A stretch of 64,000 nucleotides of DNA from Isoetes taiwanensis (taxonomy: Eukaryota; Streptophyta; Lycopodiopsida; Isoetales; Isoetaceae): assembly GCA_021234155.1 (NCBI GenBank), contig JAJEKV010000110.1:2390338-2454337 (forward strand). Reading direction: 5' to 3'. Below the pieces are notes generated by a model, which saw only the letters and a program-made list of their open reading frames with translations, was not told the origin of the DNA and searched no databases. Position numbers and translations under genes: made by a program. Each line of letters opens with the position of its first letter. The stretch's first letter is position 1. Positions 58,294 to 64,000 of this stretch are shown piece after piece.

Positions 58294-59596
58294 TGTTATG
58301 GTTCACAATAATGAACCATACCTTTTATCTCTTCTAAACATATTACCAGACTTTTTCAAACAAATCATAATCTCATAACATGTAAACCACCCAGGTTTGC
58401 TACACAATCCACAGAATAAATCGTTAGCAATGACAAAATGATCTAAATATGAAATAAGAAGACAAATAAACTCAAATCCAATAAACATGGCATACGAGTT
58501 ACACCAATAACTCAGATTGGTCAAGCTCTTAGTTCACCAAAACTAGAGCTAGATCTAGATGCATTAACCAGTCTTTGGTAGTTCACCGCCCAACTGGGTC
58601 ACTCGGTGCTAAGAAGTGGCAGAATTATTGCCAAGGCTTATTGGCATTGGCCAAGCAATAAGCAAGGGCGGTCTATCAAAACATGATTGTGGTCACATGG
58701 TAAGGAGATAGTTAAAGCTAAAGTAGTTTGTACAAAAAGTGGTCGTCTAATAATAACTATTCATCCCCATAGTTTCTTTTATAGTTACTCTTTTATAAGC
58801 TCTTAGTTCACCAAAACTAGAGCTAGATCTAGATGCATTAACCAGTCTTTGGTAGTTCACCGCCCAACCGGGTCACTCGGTGCTAAGAAGTGGCAGAATT
58901 ATTGGCAAGGCTTATTGGCAATGGCCAAGCAATAAGCAAGGGCGGTCTATCAAAACATGATTGTGGTCACATGGTAAGGAGATATTCTAAGTAGAGTTAA
59001 AGCTAAAGTAGTTTGTACAAAAAGTGGTCGTCTAATAATAACTATTCATCCCCATAGTTTCCCATCGCGGTAAATGTCGGACGCTGACATGTTATACCCA
59101 GCCTTAAATGGCAAAAAATCGGCTAAGTCCACAAAAACGCCGTGTAATTTTTTTTTGGCGTGGCTATAACATGTCAAACACACGGATATACCACGGATAT
59201 GCCGTGGGTATAACATGTCAGCGTCCGATATTTACTGCGCTCCCATAGTTTCTTTTATAGTTACTCTTTTATAGTTACATCTACCTTTTCCTTTCAAACC
59301 AATTCTATTCTATTCTATTCTATTCTTTCAAACCAATTTTGGCTTTAGTTCTTTTTATATTTATGTTTGACCTTTAAACGTAAGGATACTATCTTGGCTC
59401 AACTATATTTAAAGTCTAGAACTTTAACCATTAAATAATATCTTGCTCCAAGATATTATTTAATCATAACCATTATAAGGTTTCCTTGCCAGTTATTTGC
59501 CTTGCTTTGCCCATAATTTGCCATTCTTACACACCTATGCTAGTCCACCAAGACTAACGTCCAAGACCACTCCCCCGAGCTACCATATTCATAACA
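58294..59596 (-). repeat. LTR2 (1,303 bp, partly duplicated, with MITE)
   Basis: Normal LTR sequence to CTCTTTTATA (58797). It then jumps back to AGCTCTTAGTTCACC and repeats about 270 bp before the MITE. The first pass lacks the MITE and the second carries it. A (TATTC)n insertion with a duplicated TTTCAAACCAAT lies at 59293-59336. Confidence 0.85.
59062..59241. mobile_element. MITE with ~30-bp TIRs, copy in LTR2
   Basis: Ends CGCGGTAAATGTCGGACGCTGACATG and its near-complement CATGTCAGCGTCCGATATTTACTGCG. It is flanked by CCCATAGTTTC on both sides (59051-59061, 59242-59252), about an 11-bp duplication, in the Mutator-like range. A second inner repeat (ATAACATGTCAAACACACGG) lies in the body. 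About 180 bp, noncoding. Confidence 0.75.
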
Positions 59597-60743
59597 ATTC
59601 TTCCCTTTTTGGAAGCAACTGACCTCAGTTGTGAACCATAAATTAAGCACCAACTCAATTTGTACATGAGCACCAACTCAATTTGTACATAAGCATCAAC
59701 TCAGTCCATTTTAAGGACCAAAGGCTAGGATTATGATCTCATAAATAGCACCAACTATTTATGACAATCACAACATTTGTAGGTAAAGATTAAGATAAAG
59801 ATCCAGGGAGGATTTGATTATTCTTTTAAGATATATTAGCAAAGCTTAAGATCTACTAGATAAAATTTAAGTTTTAAGATAAAGGCAAGATCAAGAAAAG
59901 ATCAAGGGTTTCGTTGAAGCACCGACTCCAACCAGTAGCACCAACTACTGCTCAAAACTCTAGACACCAATCTAGAATTTCGATGTCATCCTTTAACATC
60001 AACACTTATGGCAACCAACCATTGTGCAACTATTAATGGCATGATCATTCATTAGAAGGAAGCAACACAATCATAAAATAGATTTACAATTTCTCTAAAG
60101 GCACGAATCCTTTAAAATCTTTTAACAGATTTTGAAGTCACCTCTACATTTAAACTACAATTTCTTATAGACGGATATTCCTTATTAATACATCTTACTA
60201 AAACAATGGGCCGCACTTTACGTTGTTTAGAATTCGTTTAGTTTGGAATAGTTCAAGATTTGTCAAGGATAAATAGTTCAGATAAAGATTCATCCGTCCA
60301 CCATAGATACGCCCTCCATAGATGCAAGAAAAGTTTCAACCGAGATCCATCCTGGCCAAGGAGATGGATTGTCAGTTCTGGTTAGGCTTGATTGAAAGGA
60401 GATCCATTTTGGCAAATGAAATGGATTGATAAGAAAGATTAGGCTCAATTGATAAGGAAGATTAGGCTCAATTTTGTCGTACTGATATCGAAAGATTGAT
60501 TACTCTATGTAGAATTGGATTGGAAAGAATGATCCAAGAAGTTAAAATTTTAAACTCACAGAAATAAAATCATTTAGATTCTCAGGAGCAGGGATTTTAT
60601 TCCAGTTTGCAATCACTAGCACCAACTAGATGACTTACAAACATCAAGAATAGCCAGAATAAGGTTCTCTATTCCTGTTGGGATCTCCAGCACCAACCGA
60701 AAGTCTTTGCAAACTTTAGGAATAGCCAGGCTCTGATACCAAT
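59597..60743 (-). other. Internal region 2 of LTR element
   Basis: Near-identical to internal region 1. One visible difference is CCAGTAGCACCAACTACTGC in place of CCAAGATAGACCAACCATCGC (about 59932). Contains PBS 2. Confidence 0.8.
60730..60741 (-). other. Primer-binding site 2
   Basis: Same TGGTATCAGAGC as PBS 1, two bases from LTR3. Confidence 0.85.
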
Positions 60744-61736
60744 TGTTATGGTTCACAATAATGAACCATACCTTTTATCTCTTCTAAACATATTACCAGA
60801 CTTTTTCAAACAAATCATAATCTCATAACATGTAAACCGCCCAGGTTTGCTACACAATCCACAGAATAAATCGTTAGCAATGACAAAATGATCTAAATAT
60901 GAAATAAGAAGACAAATAAGCTCAAATCCAATAAACATGGCATACGAGTTACACCAATAACTCAGATTGGTCAAGCTCTTAGTTCACCAAAACTAGAGCT
61001 AGATCTAGATGCATTAACCAGTCTTTGGTAGTTCACCGCCCAACCGGGTCACTCGGTGCTAAGAAGTGGCAGAATTATTGGCAAGGCTTATTGGCATTGG
61101 CCAAGCAATAAGCAAGGGCGGTCTATCAAAACATGATTGTGGTCACATGGTAAGGAGATATTCTAAGTAGAGTTAAAGCTAAAGTAGTTTGTACAAAAAG
61201 TGGTCGTCTAATAATAACTATTCATCCCCATAGTTTCCCATCGCGGTAAATGTCGGGACGACATGTTATACCCAAATTTTAAATGGCAAAAATCGGCTAA
61301 GTCCACAAAAACGCCGTGTAATTTTTTTTTGGCGTGGCTATAACATGTCAAACACACGGATATACCACGGATATGCCGTGGGTATAACATGTCAGCGTCC
61401 GATATTTACTGCGCTCCCATAGTTTCTTTTATAGTTACTCTTTTATAGTTACATCTACCTTTTCCTTTCAAACCAATTTTGGCTTTAGTTCTTTTTATAT
61501 TTATGTTTGACCTTTAAACGTAAGGATACTATCTTGGCTCAACTATATTTAAAGTCTAGAACTTTAACCATTAAATAATATCTTGCTCCAAGATATTATT
61601 TAATCATAACCATTATAAGGTTTCCTTGCCATTTATTTGCCTTGCTTTGCCCATAATTTGCCATTCTTACACACCTGTGCTAGTCCACCAAGACTAACGT
61701 CCAAGACCACCCCCCCGAGCTACCATATTCATAACA
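60744..61736 (-). repeat. LTR3 (993 bp, with MITE)
   Basis: Full LTR with the MITE at the same site as LTR2. It lacks the partial duplication and the (TATTC)n insertion of LTR2. Confidence 0.85.
61238..61415. mobile_element. MITE, copy in LTR3
   Basis: Same element and same site as in LTR2, flanked by CCCATAGTTTC (61227-61237, 61416-61426). The left TIR here has lost a few bases (GGGACGACATG instead of GGACGCTGACATG). Confidence 0.75.
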
Positions 61737-61741
61737 TATGG
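61737..61741. repeat. LTR-element target-site duplication, right (TATGG)
   Basis: Matches 56377-56381, directly after LTR3. Confidence 0.85.
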
Positions 61742-62507
61742 TGACAATAAAGTCGGGTATCTGCTCATAATAGTAGGCTGCCATGCGTATAAACTCGCGA
61801 AGGTCCTTATCATCCTAGGGTGGCGACCATTCCTTAATCACCCGTACCACAGTCGGGTCGACTATCCGGCCATCGGGGGGCACACCCATGTCCTCATGCT
61901 TTTCATCCCCGAACACATTCCACAACAACTTTACGAACGCTGACCATCTTAAACACGCTCGACGTTCTGGATGCTTCCCAGACCACCATTCCGCCGCTTT
62001 CTCTCGAAAGCAAGAGCTGACCAACTCGATCCGCATGGCATCATTTATCTCTAGTGGTCGAAAGTACCACACCATCCCCACAATCCACAACCACGCCTGC
62101 CACGGTGTTTCATTACCCCAGAACTCCACGTTGTGAGTATAATCAACTGCTGCCTTTTCCATCTCAGAAACTGGCCATCCCAGAACTTCCAAAACTTCTT
62201 CCTCCTGCTCAGTACTCGGCAGAAGCATTCCGAGCAATATGCAATATCTCATTGCCGCAGGGGTTATACGTTCCTCAGTGAACAACATGGGTTTTATGCA
62301 TGCTATTTCATTGCTTTCTTCTAGCAAACCTTTGCCACGGTCCTTAACAGACCCTGCTCCCAACTCATTTACCATAGCAAACGAATCTAATTCAGCAATA
62401 CAGTCCCTCCCTCTTTTAGAACCCGGCCTAGCCTCCATCGTCCAAAGGGTTTTTGATGCGCTTTCCTGCATGCACAATGCATATATTAACCCACCCCCAC
62501 CCCCCAA
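61742..62507 (-). pseudogene. Internally deleted gypsy gag joined to the end of RT
   Basis: A minus-strand frame of 230 codons from 62507, then a stop (about 61817) and further in-frame coding to the LTR junction. The first ~190 codons hold a Retrotrans_gag-like domain: WLWIVGMVWYFRPLEINDAM, VSSCFREKAAEWWSGKHPE and the following WSAFVKLLWNVFGDE. Immediately after come DGRIVDPTVVRVIKEWSPP, stop, DKDLREFIRMAAYYYEQIPD. These match the end of gypsy RT ('xDPxKVxAIxxWPxPxxxxxLRxFLGLxxYYRRFIxxF'). The rest of gag (zinc knuckle), protease and the RT catalytic core are absent between the two blocks. The upstream LTR and tRNA site were not found. Confidence 0.7.
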
Positions 62508-62630
62508 CTAAAATCACACAACAAAATCAGCCTCCATCGTCCAAAGGGTTTTTGATGCGCTTTCCTGCATGCACAATCCATATGTTAACCCACCCCCACC
62601 CCCCAACTAAAATCACACAACAAAATCAGC
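62431..62630. repeat. 99-bp tandem duplication with C-rich tract
   Basis: The unit starting CCTCCATCGTCCAAAGGG and ending CACACAACAAAATCAG occurs at about 62432-62530 and 62531-62629 with two base differences. It covers the start of the gag frame, so the frame's first codons (MGGGGGLIYALCMQES) repeat upstream. ACCCACCCCCACCCCCCAAC is purine-rich on the minus strand. Confidence 0.8.
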
Positions 62631-62920
62631 AATACAACAACTAGTGTGCCAACAATACCGTTCCAGGGACGGGTGACACTGCAAGGACCTTCAGCATCAC
62701 TTGAGAGCGCCTTGCCTCAAGTGATACATATTTATACGTAGTTAATACATATTTTATATGAAGAATACGTATTTTATATTGGCCTCATACAAAATTATGC
62801 ATTTTTAGAGTCATAAATAGCCTTTAGTTCAAGTTTAGACTGCTTTAAACTTAGATTGCTCTGAATTTGTTTCTAACATTTTGTCTACCATGCACCTTCC
62901 TCCTCTGCCTCATGTTTTTG
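62631..62920. other. Intergenic gap between gypsy and LINE remnants
   Basis: AT-rich. The word GTATTTTATAT / ATACATATTTTATATG recurs near 62745-62775. No gene was recognised. Confidence 0.5.
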
Positions 62921-62924
62921 GAGT

Positions 62925-64000
62925 AATCAAAGAGAGGGAGACAAGAGAGTTTACTATCTTCTTGATAGATTCTATACCAACTCCTCCTTGTTGGGTTGGG
63001 ATAATCCTGTCATATTGAATGACACTAGTAACTCAATTACAGATCATTTCCCTCAAATTTTCAACACTGCAGACCTCTCTCAGCATGGAGGAAGTAACAT
63101 CCCCTTTAAATTCAACACCCAGATGCTGCTCAACAAAAAACTTTTGTGAAGATTTCAAAGTGTTCTACAGGTCTCTGCCTCCTATAGCTGCAACTGGATC
63201 CATGAACTCCTTTGTTCATAGGATCAAAGAGATAAAAAACTGGATCAAATGTTGGGGTAAGCGTTGGAAAGTTGAGAAAAAGAAAGAAAAAAATGAAGTC
63301 TACCAGAAAATCAAGGTAATAAAGCAGCAACTATTCTTAGATAAAAATAACTTGCAGCTTCAAAATCAGGAGAGTGTGCTTGAGAGGAAGGTCAAGCACA
63401 TAGAAGAAACTGAAGCTAGAAGCTTAGTAGTCAAAAGCAGAAGTCTATACATAAATTGTATGGACAACTGCAGCTCGAAGTTCTTCTACAGTGTGGCAAA
63501 GAATAGACTCATGAACAATGGCATTCCCTCAGTAAAAGATGAGCATCAAAAGAATATAACAAAGCAGTCTGAAATTCAGGACTTTTCCTTAGAAGGTTCA
63601 AGGACCTTTTCTCCTCGAGAAAGGTTGATCACAGTGCATTGAGCAAGTTGTTTGACATCCTAGGACCTGCAGATGAAGAGATTAAGGATGAAACCCTACT
63701 TGCTACACCAACAGAGGCTGAAATCATACAGGTCATTCAGAGTATGGCTCCTGGCAAGAGCTCTGGTCCAGATGGTCTGCCACCAGAGATGTTTGAAGCC
63801 TTTTGGGATGTGTTAGGAAAGGACTTAACTACATTCATAGGAATGTGAAAAGGATGATCAAATGAATTGAAGCCACAGCCGGAATTGTAGCCCTACTTGC
63901 TACACCAACAGAGGCTGAAATCATACAGGTCATTCAGAGTATGGCTCCTGGCAAGAGCTCTGGTCCAGATGGTCTGCCACCAGAGATGTTTGAAGCCTTT
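62925..64000 (+). mobile_element. LINE: endonuclease end, linker and RT start (runs off window)
   Basis: Plus strand: LLDRFYTNSSLLGWDNP and NSITDHFPQIFNT, the C-terminal endonuclease block ('SRLDRFY ... SDHxPI'). A frame change follows, then the helical linker FVHRIKEIKNWIKCWGKRWK through SLYINCMDNCSSKFFYSVAK. Next is the RT entry TPTEAEIIQVIQSMAPGKSS with GPDGLPPEMFEAFWDVLGKD. Frame breaks near 63120 and 63640 disable it. The order and spacing fit a plant L1 in a different region from that kept at 1458-3788. The 5' end is lost or lies within decayed sequence. Confidence 0.8.
63694..64000 (+). repeat. 197-bp tandem duplication in LINE RT
   Basis: CCCTACTTGCTACACCAACA starts at 63694 and again at 63891. 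The second copy is identical over the ~110 bases visible before the window ends. The unit holds the RT entry motif (APGKSSGPDG). The duplication adds a second RT start after a stop and is absent from normal LINEs. Confidence 0.85.

Larger units (their letters stand above)
56382..61736 (-). mobile_element. Three-LTR, non-autonomous LTR retrotransposon
   Basis: The order is LTR1 (56382-57145), internal, LTR2 (58294-59596), internal and LTR3 (60744-61736). All LTRs begin TGTTATGG and end CATAACA on the plus strand. The whole is flanked by TATGG. A minus-strand primer-binding site TGGTATCAGAGC, complementary to initiator Met tRNA, follows LTR2 and LTR3 two bases inside. Each internal region is only ~1.15 kb and has no gag or pol, so the element depends on another for movement. 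The two internal copies are nearly identical. A single outer duplication shows one insertion event, later enlarged by unequal recombination between LTRs. Confidence 0.88.

Noticed and set aside
58303-60974. Two identical 73-codon minus-strand frames (MTNLSYWCNSYAMF...)
   Set aside because: They are the same LTR sequence in LTR2 and LTR3. LTR1 lacks the frame through a small deletion, so no gene is implied.

Overview
The window is plant nuclear DNA, most likely from a seed plant. The evidence is interrupted genes with GT-AG introns, a filament-like plant protein (FPP) gene found only in land plants, fragments of plant-type COP1, SEC12-like and TAF5 genes, and a dense load of plant LINE, CACTA, LTR and tRNA-related repeats. 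The species cannot be placed from sequence alone. All homology calls come from recalled family motifs, not from a search.

Layout. 1-8200: LINE-rich intergenic DNA with a 5'-truncated LINE bounded by a 15-bp target-site duplication (1443-3803) and a tandem array of a pol III (A/B box) SINE-like repeat (4901-6280). 8200-18100: a SEC12-like exon fragment, a ~5.7-kb tract bounded by diverged inverted repeats, a TAF5-like exon fragment and a NEPRO-like gene (15628-17821) that looks damaged. 18618-32462: a 13.8-kb CACTA-type unit (ends CACTACAA/TTGTAGTG, 3-bp duplication TCC) with GC-rich subterminal repeats. It has no visible transposase but carries a COP1 WD40 pseudogene, a GAATCT array and other repeats. 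32.5-43.9 kb: LINE fragments and an unidentified decayed coding tract. 44205-48700 (minus): the FPP gene, the only well-preserved gene here. 50.4-55.4 kb: a LINE fragment split by a second CACTA element (50579-54730, duplication ATG). 55.4-62.6 kb: a second SINE-like copy, then an internally deleted gypsy element (gag joined to the end of RT) split by an LTR-int-LTR-int-LTR element (56382-61736, duplication TATGG) whose second and third LTRs carry the same MITE. 62.9-64.0 kb: a LINE running off the window.

Most protein-coding signal is transposon or captured gene fragments. The clearest stories are nested insertions whose order can be read from intact target-site duplications, and the COP1 fragment inside a CACTA element. 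FPP and NEPRO each show a one-base frame slip at a short homopolymer, which could be assembly error or real decay. No rRNA, functional tRNA or CRISPR array was seen.
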